From: an uncultured Clostridium sp.
Lineage (GTDB): Bacteria > Bacillota > Clostridia > Lachnospirales > Lachnospiraceae
Reading direction: 5' to 3'
Assembly (NCBI GenBank): GCA_946553025.1
Contig: CAMNRM010000001.1
Coordinates: 112,992-176,991 of the forward strand
Length of the DNA: 64,000 nucleotides
Shown: positions 1 through 7,635 of the stretch, piece after piece
How the letters are laid out: each line of letters starts with the position of its first letter
How positions within the stretch are numbered: position 1 is the first letter of the stretch
Made by a program: the position numbers and the translations under genes
Notes under the pieces: model-generated
Seen by the model: only the letters and a program-made list of their open reading frames with translations
Databases searched by the model: none
Told to the model about the DNA's origin: nothing

Positions 1-536
1 AAGTTAGGGTGCTTCCGGACAGAATTGAAATTGTCAGTTATCCTGGTGCCGACCGCTCTATTACAGAAGAGGGCTTACGTACTTACCGTGTATTCAACAG
101 GCGCTATCGTAATCGCCGTATTGGTGAATTTTTGAAAGAGATGCATCTCACGGAAGGCCGCAATACCGGCTTCAAAAAAATTTTAAATTCATTGGAACGG
201 AACGGATCTCCTAAGCCTATTTTTGAAACAGATCCTGAACGAATGTCATTCTGCACCACAATTCTGATTCACCCATATTTTCTCCATCAGGATAAAAACA
301 AATATGACACTGTAAATGACACTGTAAATGACATCCCAAAACTTACAAAAACAGAGCAAATAATTCTTTCCTATATAATAAAAAATAATCAGGCCACAAT
401 TAATGAAATTATGTCTGCTGTGAATAAAAGTAAAAGTACAGTAAACAGAGCCATTAAAAGCCTAAAAACAAAAGGATTATTGTCAAGAACAGGATCTGAT
501 AAAAACGGTTCTTGGAATGTACTTCTTTTTCATTAA
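1..536 (+). CDS. ATP-binding AlbA_2-type regulator, C-terminal part (cut by window edge)
   Basis: The frame is open to the left edge, so only the C-terminal part is present. The residues LPDRIEIVSYPG followed by an RNRRIGEFL segment match the end of the COG2865 family (AlbA_2 DNA-binding domain plus GHKL-like ATPase), whose members act as transcriptional regulators or defence-associated proteins. The last ~65 residues form a winged helix (LTKTEQIILSYI..., then STVNRAIKSLKTKGLLSR). A short in-protein duplication (DTVNDTVND) links the two parts. The internal GTG at position 9 is not the true start because the reading frame continues upstream. Function beyond DNA binding cannot be inferred here. 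Confidence 0.75.
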   Translation, partial: VRVLPDRIEIVSYPGADRSITEEGLRTYRVFNRRYRNRRIGEFLKEMHLTEGRNTGFKKILNSLERNGSPKPIFETDPERMSFCTTILIHPYFLHQDKNKYDTVNDTVNDIPKLTKTEQIILSYIIKNNQATINEIMSAVNKSKSTVNRAIKSLKTKGLLSRTGSDKNGSWNVLLFH

Positions 537-560
537 GATGAATTGTCTATTAATAGTCTT

Positions 561-601
561 AGAGGGGACTGCTGCATTAAAATCGTGTAGTGGCCCCCTC
601 T
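561..601. terminator. Hairpin after the left-edge regulator gene
   Basis: AGAGGGG at 561-567 pairs with CCCCTCT at 595-601. No clear T-tract follows on the plus strand, so termination strength is uncertain. It lies between two convergent genes. Confidence 0.4.
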
Positions 602-676
602 ATATATTCATATAAACTTATACCAGATTCTCTTAATACACTGCCAAATTTACAGTTTACCCATTCTCCTGACTTC

Positions 677-1639
677 CTACCAGCAAAGCACCTCATTCCC
701 CGTTTCCGTCACCAGCACCTGGATTTCCCACTGTGCGGAGGGGTTTCCGTCCTCGGTGTAGGCCGTCCATCCATTGCCGTCGTCGATGTAAATCTCCTGG
801 CAGCCCATATTGATCATCGGCTCAATGGTAAAGACCAGCCCGGGAACCAGAAGCATTTCCGTCCCCCTTCTGCCAATGTAGCCCACCCAGGGATCTTCAT
901 GGAATTCCAGCCCAATCCCGTGGCCTCCGATTTCCCGGACAATGCGGTAGCCGTGCGCCTCGGCGTGTTTCTGAACGGCTTCTGCCATATCGCCTAAAAA
1001 CCCCCAGGGTCTTACCTGTTCCAGCCCGAGTTTTACGCACTCTTTTGTGACATCCACCAGCTTCTGTTTTTGCGCGGAAACCTTCCCGATACAGTACATC
1101 CGTGAAGAGTCCGAATAATAGCCGTGATAATAGGTCGAAGCATCGACATTGACAATATCCCCTTCTTTAAGTACCACATCCGCCGAAGGTATCCCGTGGC
1201 AGACCTGTTCATTCACCGAAGTGCACACGCTGCCCGGAAACCCTTCATAATTTAATGGCGCAGGAATCCCCCCCGCCTGCGTGGTCAGGTCGTAGACCCA
1301 CTGGTCAATCTGCTGTGTGGTCACGCCCTCACCGATATGTTCTCCGATATAATCCAGCACGGCAATATTAATTTTTGCACTCTCCCGGATTCCTTCAATC
1401 TGCTCCGGTGTCTTAATCATGTTCCGGGCAGGGACGGTACAGCCCCTCCGCCGGAAACTTTCTATCTTTTCATCAAACGCCAGATGACATTTCTTATATT
1501 TTAACCCGCTCTTGCACCAGCACAGGTCGTTTCTTCCCATTAGCTGTACAGCATTCATTCTTTCTGCACCGCCCATATTCTGACCGGTTCGTGTACCGGC
1601 GGCTCGCCGCATAAAACCCCGCTGTCCCATATTCTGCAT
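677..1639 (-). CDS. map: Type I methionine aminopeptidase with N-terminal SEC-C zinc motif
   Basis: This enzyme removes the initiator methionine from nascent proteins in the cytoplasm. The N-terminal ~50 residues carry a SEC-C metal-binding motif (GRNDLCWCKSGLKYKKCH, Cys40, Cys42, Cys51, His52), a frequent extension in Clostridia. The pita-bread domain shows the expected metal ligands: Asp166 and Asp177 in NVDASTYYHGYYSD, a His in GGHGIG, a Glu in FTIEPM and a final Glu in WEIQVL. The first ATG (1639) lies two bases from the thrS stop and has no strong ribosome site, so expression is probably coupled to thrS. A later start (MNAVQLMGRND) is possible, because residues before SEC-C look unconserved. 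It is placed in the thrS operon under the T-box. Confidence 0.93.
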   Translation of the reverse strand: MQNMGQRGFMRRAAGTRTGQNMGGAERMNAVQLMGRNDLCWCKSGLKYKKCHLAFDEKIESFRRRGCTVPARNMIKTPEQIEGIRESAKINIAVLDYIGEHIGEGVTTQQIDQWVYDLTTQAGGIPAPLNYEGFPGSVCTSVNEQVCHGIPSADVVLKEGDIVNVDASTYYHGYYSDSSRMYCIGKVSAQKQKLVDVTKECVKLGLEQVRPWGFLGDMAEAVQKHAEAHGYRIVREIGGHGIGLEFHEDPWVGYIGRRGTEMLLVPGLVFTIEPMINMGCQEIYIDDGNGWTAYTEDGNPSAQWEIQVLVTETGNEVLCW

Positions 1640-1640
1640 C

Positions 1641-3602
1641 TTATTTCTGCTCCTGCACTTCTATTTTACGGATTTCCTTCGTGCGGATTTCCTCACACAC
1701 GGCCCGGATAAATTCCTTCAGATCCTTCTGTCCTTCATCGCCAAGGAAACGGCTTCTCACGGCTACCTTTCCTTCCATCTCCTCTTTTTCGCCGACCACC
1801 AGCATATAGGGAACCTTGGCCAGTCTTGTTTCGCGGATCTTATAACCAATCTTCTCCGAGCGGGTATCCACCGTGCAGAGAATACCGTTTGCCTTTAATT
1901 CGGCGGCAACCTTATCGGCGTAGTTCAGATACTTATCGGAAATCGGAAGCACGCGCACCTGCTCCGGGCAGAGCCAGGTCGGGAACATTCCTGCGTACTT
2001 TTCAATCAGCCAGGCAAGCGTCCGCTCATAGCAGCCAAGGGACGTCCGGTGAATAATATAAGGACGCACCTTATCCCCGTTCTGGTCAATATAATACATA
2101 TCAAACTGTTCCGCTAAAAGAGCATCCCACTGGATGGTGATCATGGTATCTTCCTTGCCGTAAACATTCCTTGCATTAATATCCACTTTCGGGCCATAGA
2201 AGGCAGCCTCGCCCACATCCTCCACAAACGGAATCTCCAGTTCCGTTAAAATCTGGCGGATATGCCCCTCGGTTTCCTCCCAGACCTCCGGTTCGCCGAT
2301 GTATTTCTCCCGGTTATTCGGGTCCCACTTGGATAAATGATAGGTTACATCCTCATTGACGCCCAATGTGGTCAGGCATTTCTTTGCCAGGGCCAGACAT
2401 CCCTTAAACTCTTCCACCATCTGATCCGGACGGACAATTAAGTGTCCCTCGGAAATCGTAAACTGGCGCACCCTCGTTAAGCCGTGCATTTCCCCGGAAT
2501 CCTCGTTGCGGAACAGGGTGGAAGTTTCACCGTAGCGCAGGGGCAGATCGCGGTAGGATTTCTGGCTTGCCTTGTAGACAAAATACTGGAACGGGCAGGT
2601 CATCGGACGGAGGGCAAACACCTCTTTATCCTTCTCCTCATCGCCCAGGACAAACATCCCTTCCTTGTAATGATCCCAGTGACCGGACATCTTATATAAA
2701 TCACTCTTTGCCATCAACGGCGTTTTCGTGCGGACATAGCCCCAGTTATTCTCCTCCTCATCCTCAATCCAGCGCTGCAAGGTCTGGATAATCTTTGTCC
2801 CCTTGGGCATTAACAGCGGCAGTCCCTGACCAATCACGTCAACCGTGGTAAACAATTCCATCTCCCGCCCCAGCTTATTGTGGTCGCGCTTTTTAATATC
2901 CTCCAGATGCTGCATATAGGCTTCCACTTCTTCCTTCGTGGCAAATGCCGTCCCGTAAATTCTCTGCAGCATCGCACGGTTGGAATCCCCTCTCCAGTAC
3001 GCGCCGGAGGAAGAAACCAGCTTAAATGCCTTAATGCCCTTGGTGCTCATTAAATGCGGGCCTGCACAGAGATCCACAAAATCCCCCTGGCTGTAGAAGG
3101 AAATCACGGCGTCCTCCGGCAGATCGCGGATTAACTCCACCTTATACGGCTCGTTCTTCTCCTCCATAAAGCGGATGGCTTCTTCCCTTGGCATGGTAAA
3201 CTTTTCCAGTTTTGCGCCCTTCTTAATGATTTTCTTCATTTCCTTTTCAATCTTTTCCAGATCTTCCTGCGAAAAAGAAGGAGAATCAAAGTCATAATAA
3301 TAACCCGTATCAATCGCCGGCCCAATCGCTAACTTTGCCTCCGGGAAGAGGTTCTTCACCGCCTCAGCCATCACATGGGAACAGGTATGGCGAACCACCC
3401 GAAGCCCGGCCTCATCCTTTGCAGTCAGGATATTTAACTGGCAGTCATGGTCAATCACCGTCCGCAGATCAAGCACTTCCCCGTCCACTTCCCCTGCACA
3501 GGCCGCCCTGGCCAGACCTTCGCTGATATCGAATGCGATATCTATAATGGATTTACTCTCATTATACTCCTTCACCGAACCGTCTTTTAACGTAATTTTC
3601 AT
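1641..3602 (-). CDS. thrS: Threonyl-tRNA synthetase
   Basis: This class II synthetase charges tRNA-Thr. A TGS domain occupies the first ~60 residues. The editing domain follows, with HTCSHVMAEAV and DLCAGPHL metal-site motifs. The catalytic core has motif 2 (FRNEDSGEMHGLTRVRQF) and motif 3 (GCYERTLAWLIE), and a C-terminal anticodon-binding domain is present. The ATG at 3602 was chosen over an upstream in-frame TTG at 3608 because AGGAGG at 3615-3610 sits 7 bases before it. Length (653 residues) is normal for the family. The gene is preceded by a T-box leader and followed immediately by map. Confidence 0.97.
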   Translation of the reverse strand: MKITLKDGSVKEYNESKSIIDIAFDISEGLARAACAGEVDGEVLDLRTVIDHDCQLNILTAKDEAGLRVVRHTCSHVMAEAVKNLFPEAKLAIGPAIDTGYYYDFDSPSFSQEDLEKIEKEMKKIIKKGAKLEKFTMPREEAIRFMEEKNEPYKVELIRDLPEDAVISFYSQGDFVDLCAGPHLMSTKGIKAFKLVSSSGAYWRGDSNRAMLQRIYGTAFATKEEVEAYMQHLEDIKKRDHNKLGREMELFTTVDVIGQGLPLLMPKGTKIIQTLQRWIEDEEENNWGYVRTKTPLMAKSDLYKMSGHWDHYKEGMFVLGDEEKDKEVFALRPMTCPFQYFVYKASQKSYRDLPLRYGETSTLFRNEDSGEMHGLTRVRQFTISEGHLIVRPDQMVEEFKGCLALAKKCLTTLGVNEDVTYHLSKWDPNNREKYIGEPEVWEETEGHIRQILTELEIPFVEDVGEAAFYGPKVDINARNVYGKEDTMITIQWDALLAEQFDMYYIDQNGDKVRPYIIHRTSLGCYERTLAWLIEKYAGMFPTWLCPEQVRVLPISDKYLNYADKVAAELKANGILCTVDTRSEKIGYKIRETRLAKVPYMLVVGEKEEMEGKVAVRSRFLGDEGQKDLKEFIRAVCEEIRTKEIRKIEVQEQK

Positions 3603-3666
3603 GTTCAAACCTCCTGCTTCAATGATAAATGCATCAACAAAAAATAAAAACCAAACACAACAAAAA

Positions 3667-3960
3667 ATCCCTGAACAATCAAGTAAATGACTGTTCAGGG
3701 ACGATAATTTTCTTTAATTCAGTAAACGAACTATCGCGGTTCCACCCTGATTGCGCTGTAAAAACGTTGCGGTTCCTATGGACAAATCGATAGAAACCGA
3801 AACAAAGAAAGCGCCTCTTCGTTAGACGATAACGGTGTCGGCCGGGCCTGATAAAAGCCGCTCCAGGGTGGTCTTCGGATGATTCCCCACAGGACAGTTG
3901 CACCAAATTTGTTACTGTTTACGTCCATGCATTCGTCAAACCGTAATTCAAATTCTGTCC
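3667..3960 (-). promoter_or_regulatory. T-box leader of thrS-map
   Basis: On the minus strand the hallmark T-box sequence AGGGTGGAACCGCG is present (complement at 3735-3748), followed by the terminator hairpin at 3669-3700 and then thrS. Uncharged tRNA binding would favour the antiterminator and switch on transcription. The specifier codon (Thr expected) and the exact 5' end were not resolved, so the upstream limit is approximate. Confidence 0.88.
3669..3700 (-). terminator. T-box terminator hairpin
   Basis: CCCTGAACA (3669-3677) pairs with TGTTCAGGG (3692-3700). Read on the minus strand it is followed by a T-rich run (complement of CAAAAAAT). This is the off-state element of the thrS T-box. 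Confidence 0.85.
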
Positions 3961-4340
3961 CTCTCTGTATGCTTCCTCATCTTACTCTTCCTGTCATCAC
4001 TTTAACCTCCCGGTATCTTTTGCACCGGGCTTTATTTTCTTTTTTCTCTTTTATCCTCTGTAAATCCATCGATTGTTCGCGGAAATTTTCCTGCTGGTTT
4101 TCATTATAGCAGGAAATAGGCGTTTGTCAAGAAGCGAAAAAAAAGATTTATTTTGGAAAATTTTGTAAATTTATCTTTCCTTTTTCGATAGGATCGGTTA
4201 TAAAATCTTACATACAGCGGCACAAAAAGATAATATAAATTACTATTTTCATCAATCCGCACAGCCTTCTGTTTCTGTCGCTTTACAAACTTTGTAAGTT
4301 TTGCATAAAAACAAGGTGATTTTTTGTTACAAATAGAATA

Positions 4341-4369
4341 TTTACTAAATCTTCTCCGCCATGTATAAT
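4341..4369 (+). promoter_or_regulatory. Promoter of the guanine deaminase gene
   Basis: TTTACT at 4341-4346, a 17-base spacer, then a perfect TATAAT at 4364-4369. It lies just before the purine aptamer. Confidence 0.6.
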
Positions 4370-4396
4370 GAACAAAATAAAAACTTTGATTACATC

Positions 4397-4458
4397 TATG
4401 TATATTCTGGGAATTGGCTCAGAGTTTCTACCAACTACCGTAATAGTTGACTACATAA
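4397..4458 (+). promoter_or_regulatory. Purine (guanine-type) riboswitch aptamer
   Basis: The conserved segments are present in order: the TATATTC joining region, GTTTCTACC (J2/3), ACCGTAA and TGACTACAT closing P1. The J3/1 reading is GACTAC, that is, a C at the position that pairs with the ligand, which marks guanine/hypoxanthine rather than adenine specificity. The gene downstream is a guanine deaminase, which fits. Confidence 0.88.
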
Positions 4459-4477
4459 TTTTTTGTAGTCAGCTTTT
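4448..4477 (+). terminator. Riboswitch terminator
   Basis: TGACTACA (4448-4455) pairs with TGTAGTCA (4464-4471), followed by GCTTTTTT. The 5' arm is shared with P1 of the aptamer, although in this layout ligand-stabilised P1 would prevent the terminator, so an ON-type switch is plausible. Confidence 0.75.
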
Positions 4478-4503
4478 TTGTTGTCCTTCTCCAAAGATTT
4501 TTC

Positions 4504-4529
4504 GTTACTGTTCACATATTCACAGCAAC
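4504..4529. mobile_element. 26-bp palindromic mini-insertion, copy 1
   Basis: The unit begins GTTACTGTTCACA and ends TTCACAGCAAC. It is flanked by a perfect 8-bp direct repeat GATTTTTC (4496-4503 and 4530-4537), which is a target-site duplication. Related copies are at 13345, 41704 and 47740. This copy sits between the riboswitch terminator and the start codon of the deaminase gene. Confidence 0.75.
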
Positions 4530-4608
4530 GATTTTTCAGCATAACTCCCATACAACCGACCGGCATATATGCACATAAACCTATTCTTCTAACCAGAAAG
4601 GAGTATCA

Positions 4609-5901
4609 ATGAACGAATTCATAAACAAACAAAACTTCATCCTAAAAGGAAACATTCTCTACAGCAAAACTCCAACCGAACTTTCCGTCACCGACCAGGG
4701 CTTTCTTGTCTGCTGTGACGGGATTTCGCAGGGCGTTTTTCCGGTGATTCCTGAAAACTATGCCCATCTTCCCGTAATGGACTGCAAGGATCATCTGATT
4801 ATCCCGGGCATGACGGATCTCCACATCCACGCCCCCCAGTACCCCTTCCGTGCAATCGGTATGGATATGGAACTGTTGGAATGGCTGGAAACCCATACCT
4901 TTCCGGAAGAAAGCCGCTACGCCGATGATATCTATGCCCGACATGCCTACGCCGTCTTTGCCGAAGATTTAAAATTAAGCGCAACGACTAGGGCCGTGGC
5001 ATTTGCTACCATCCATCCCCAGGCAACTGCCCTTCTGATGGATGAGCTGGAAGCAACCGGTCTGAAAACCCTGGTCGGAAAGGTGAACATGGATCAAAAC
5101 TGTTCGGACATTATCCGTGAGCCCAGCGCCAAAACCTCGCTCTATGTAACGGTCAAATGGCTGGAATCCATCGCTGGAAAATACCAAAACACCAAACCCA
5201 TCCTCACCCCGCGCTTTGCTCCTACCTGCAGTGCAGCCCTTCTCGAAGGTCTGGGAAAACTCCAGAAAGAATACCGGCTTCCCGTTCAGTCCCACCTGTC
5301 CGAAAACCTGTCCGAGATTGCCTGGGTGAAGGAACTCTTCCCCTGGTCGCTGTTCTATGGGGATGTCTACGATCATTTCGGACTGTTTGGCAGGGAAGCA
5401 CCGACCATTATGGCGCACTGTGTCCATTGCCCGGAAGAGGAAATCGAGAGAATGAAAAATAACCGTGTATACATCGCCCACTGCCCGCAGTCGAACGTCA
5501 ATCTGGCTTCCGGCATCGCCCCCGTGCGCCGTTATCTGGAAGAAAGCATCCCGGTCGGCCTAGGAACCGATATCGCCGGCGGAGCCAATCTTTCCATGTT
5601 CCGCTGCATTGCCGATGCCATCGGCATGTCCAAACTTTACTGGCGGCTGATTGACCAGACAAAAAAACCGCTGACGATGGAAGAAGGCTTCTATCTGGCA
5701 ACGGTCGGCGGCGGCTCCTTTTTCGGCAGGGTGGGAAGCTTTGCCCTGGGATACGAGATGGATGCACTGATCCTGGACGATAAAAACATCCGCACCACCC
5801 GAAACTTAAGCACCAGGGAACGCCTGGAACGCTATCTTTATCTGGCAGAGGAAGGCGGAAAAATCTCCGGAAAATATGTAGCCGGAAAGAGAATTTTCTA
5901 A
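4609..5901 (+). CDS. guaD: Guanine deaminase
   Basis: This amidohydrolase converts guanine to xanthine and ammonia in purine salvage. The metal-site DLHIHAPQ motif lies near residue 70. It is followed by PRFAPTCS, QSHLSEN (near 226), MAHCVHC (near 266), HCPQSN and GLGTDIAGG (near 318), the standard guanine deaminase order. The start ATG is preceded by AAAGGAG with a 6-base spacer. Length of 430 residues is typical. The guanine riboswitch upstream means expression should respond to guanine. Confidence 0.95.
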   Translation: MNEFINKQNFILKGNILYSKTPTELSVTDQGFLVCCDGISQGVFPVIPENYAHLPVMDCKDHLIIPGMTDLHIHAPQYPFRAIGMDMELLEWLETHTFPEESRYADDIYARHAYAVFAEDLKLSATTRAVAFATIHPQATALLMDELEATGLKTLVGKVNMDQNCSDIIREPSAKTSLYVTVKWLESIAGKYQNTKPILTPRFAPTCSAALLEGLGKLQKEYRLPVQSHLSENLSEIAWVKELFPWSLFYGDVYDHFGLFGREAPTIMAHCVHCPEEEIERMKNNRVYIAHCPQSNVNLASGIAPVRRYLEESIPVGLGTDIAGGANLSMFRCIADAIGMSKLYWRLIDQTKKPLTMEEGFYLATVGGGSFFGRVGSFALGYEMDALILDDKNIRTTRNLSTRERLERYLYLAEEGGKISGKYVAGKRIF

Positions 5902-5947
5902 ATACCGGACAATACCTGTTTTTTTAAACCATGACAATGCCAAACAG

Positions 5948-6703
5948 CTACCTGCAAAACGATGTGCCGGATTCCTGCGCAGCATACCCCCTGGGCGTCA
6001 CCATATAGTCCCCGATTTTCCGGGTCTGGGAGTTTCCGATATAAACCGTAGTAAACATATCCGCCTCCCGCCCGGCAAGTTCTTCAAGGGAAAGAATCTC
6101 CATGCTCTGCCCGGCACGGCCGATATTTCGCACGATCCCGCACACCGTTTCGGGCGGCTGGCTTTCCAGAATAACTGCACAGGCCATGCCAAGATATCCC
6201 TGCCGCCTTTTGCTGGACGGGTTATATAAGCAAATCACAAAATCCGCCTCTGCCGCCGCCCGAAGCCTTGCCTTAATCTTCTCCATGGGCGTCAGGCAGT
6301 CGCTTAAGCTAATCACGGCAAAATCATGGGTCAGCGGTGCACCTAACAAAGCCCCGCCCGCCAGAGCTGCCGTAACGCCCGGAAGAACCGTCACCTTAAC
6401 CCCCGGATACTGCGGCAAAAGTTCCAAGATCAGCCCGGCCATGCCGTACACCCCGCTGTCGCCGCTGCACACCATCGCCGTATCTTTTCCCCCAGCCGCC
6501 GAAGCCAGAGCCATCGCACACCTTTCCCTCTCCCTGCGCATCGGTGTAACCAGATATTCCTTTTCCCCCAGCCAGCCCTTAATCAAATCCACATACACCG
6601 TGTAACCGGCAATGACCGAACAGCGCTCTAAAGCCTTTTCTGCCTCCGCCGTCATCATCTCCCGCTTTCCCGGCCCGATTCCCACAACATATAAAACCGC
6701 CAT
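5948..6703 (-). CDS. cobJ: Precorrin-3B/cobalt-factor III C17-methyltransferase
   Basis: This SAM-dependent methyltransferase (CobJ/CbiH) contracts the corrin ring in cobalamin synthesis. The N-terminal VVGIGPGK glycine-rich loop and SGDSGVYGMAG are family signatures, and YNPSSKRR near residue 150 is typical of CobJ. The start ATG at 6703 was preferred to an in-frame TTG at 6721, because GGAGGAGCAGGAAAAG lies directly before it. It is the last gene of the run cbiD-cbiF-cobJ; 134 bases separate it from cbiF. Confidence 0.93.
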   Translation of the reverse strand: MAVLYVVGIGPGKREMMTAEAEKALERCSVIAGYTVYVDLIKGWLGEKEYLVTPMRRERERCAMALASAAGGKDTAMVCSGDSGVYGMAGLILELLPQYPGVKVTVLPGVTAALAGGALLGAPLTHDFAVISLSDCLTPMEKIKARLRAAAEADFVICLYNPSSKRRQGYLGMACAVILESQPPETVCGIVRNIGRAGQSMEILSLEELAGREADMFTTVYIGNSQTRKIGDYMVTPRGYAAQESGTSFCR

Positions 6704-6837
6704 CTTTTCCTGCTCCTCCAAATAAATTCCCGCGCTGCATCATTATGCTGTCTGTTCATTGATTTGTTATTGTTTTAACTTTCACTGCTTTCATCTGCAT
6801 ATCATTACAGATATTTTATTTTTATCTGCATAGGACT

Positions 6838-7611
6838 TTAATTTTCACTTCTCTCATCCACACCCGCCCGAAATCCGGTGGTAAATCCCGGATCATAGAG
6901 TTTTGAACGAAGGTAATCTTTCTGTGCCACTGCCCTGCCGACGATAATCAGTGCGGTTTTTTTCATCCCTTCCCTCTCCCCTGACTCTGCCAGCCTGCTC
7001 AGCACACAGCGCACAATCTTTTCCTCAGGCCAGGTTGCTTTATACACAATCGCCGCCGGGGTATCTGCAGGATATCCTCCATCCATCAGTTCCTTCTCCA
7101 GTTCCTTTAACATCCCCGCACTTAAAAAAATCACCATCGTTGCCTGATGTGCGGCAAATGAACGTATACTTTCCTTCTCCGGCACACCGGTTCTCCCCTG
7201 CATCCGGGTAATCACCACGCTCTGAGAAACCTCCGGAAGCGTGTACTCCATCAAAAGCGCTGCCGCCGCCCCGCAAAAAGAACTCACCCCGGGGCATATC
7301 TGATAAGGGATATTTCTGGCTTCCAATGCATCCATCTGCTCCCGGATCGCCCCGTAAATACAGGGATCTCCCGTGTGCAGGCGAACGGTGCTCATCCCCT
7401 TTTTCTCAGCCTGCACAATCTCTTCAATAACTTCCTCCAAGGTCATCTCTGCACTGTCCAGTATCCGGCATCCCTGCTTTGTTTCCTTTAACAATCCGGG
7501 ATTCACCAGAGAACCTGCATAGATAACCAAATCTGCCTTCTGCAAAAGCTTCAGCCCTCTTACCGTGATTAAATCCTCTGCCCCGGGTCCTGCCCCTACG
7601 ATAAATACCAT
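6838..7611 (-). CDS. cbiF: Precorrin-4/cobalt-precorrin-4 C11-methyltransferase
   Basis: This SAM-dependent methyltransferase (CbiF/CobM) acts on the corrin ring. The glycine loop FIVGAGPGAEDLITVRG at the N terminus, LHTGDPCIYGA near residue 80 and CPGVSSFCGAAA near 105 are diagnostic. The frame starts with ATG at 7611, with AAGGGCGG just upstream. The gene follows cbiD after 24 bases, so the two are probably co-transcribed. Confidence 0.93.
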   Translation of the reverse strand: MVFIVGAGPGAEDLITVRGLKLLQKADLVIYAGSLVNPGLLKETKQGCRILDSAEMTLEEVIEEIVQAEKKGMSTVRLHTGDPCIYGAIREQMDALEARNIPYQICPGVSSFCGAAAALLMEYTLPEVSQSVVITRMQGRTGVPEKESIRSFAAHQATMVIFLSAGMLKELEKELMDGGYPADTPAAIVYKATWPEEKIVRCVLSRLAESGEREGMKKTALIIVGRAVAQKDYLRSKLYDPGFTTGFRAGVDERSEN

Positions 7612-7635
7612 GTACCGCCCTTCCTTCCCGCATTT

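Noticed and set aside
590..997. Plus-strand ORF of 135 codons
   Set aside because: It lies entirely across the opposite strand of map and the intergenic hairpin; no ribosome site or recognisable domain.
3910..3940. GTTACTGTTTACG as another mini-insertion copy
   Set aside because: Only the first bases match the 26-bp unit, there is no matching far end or duplication, and the site lies within the T-box leader.
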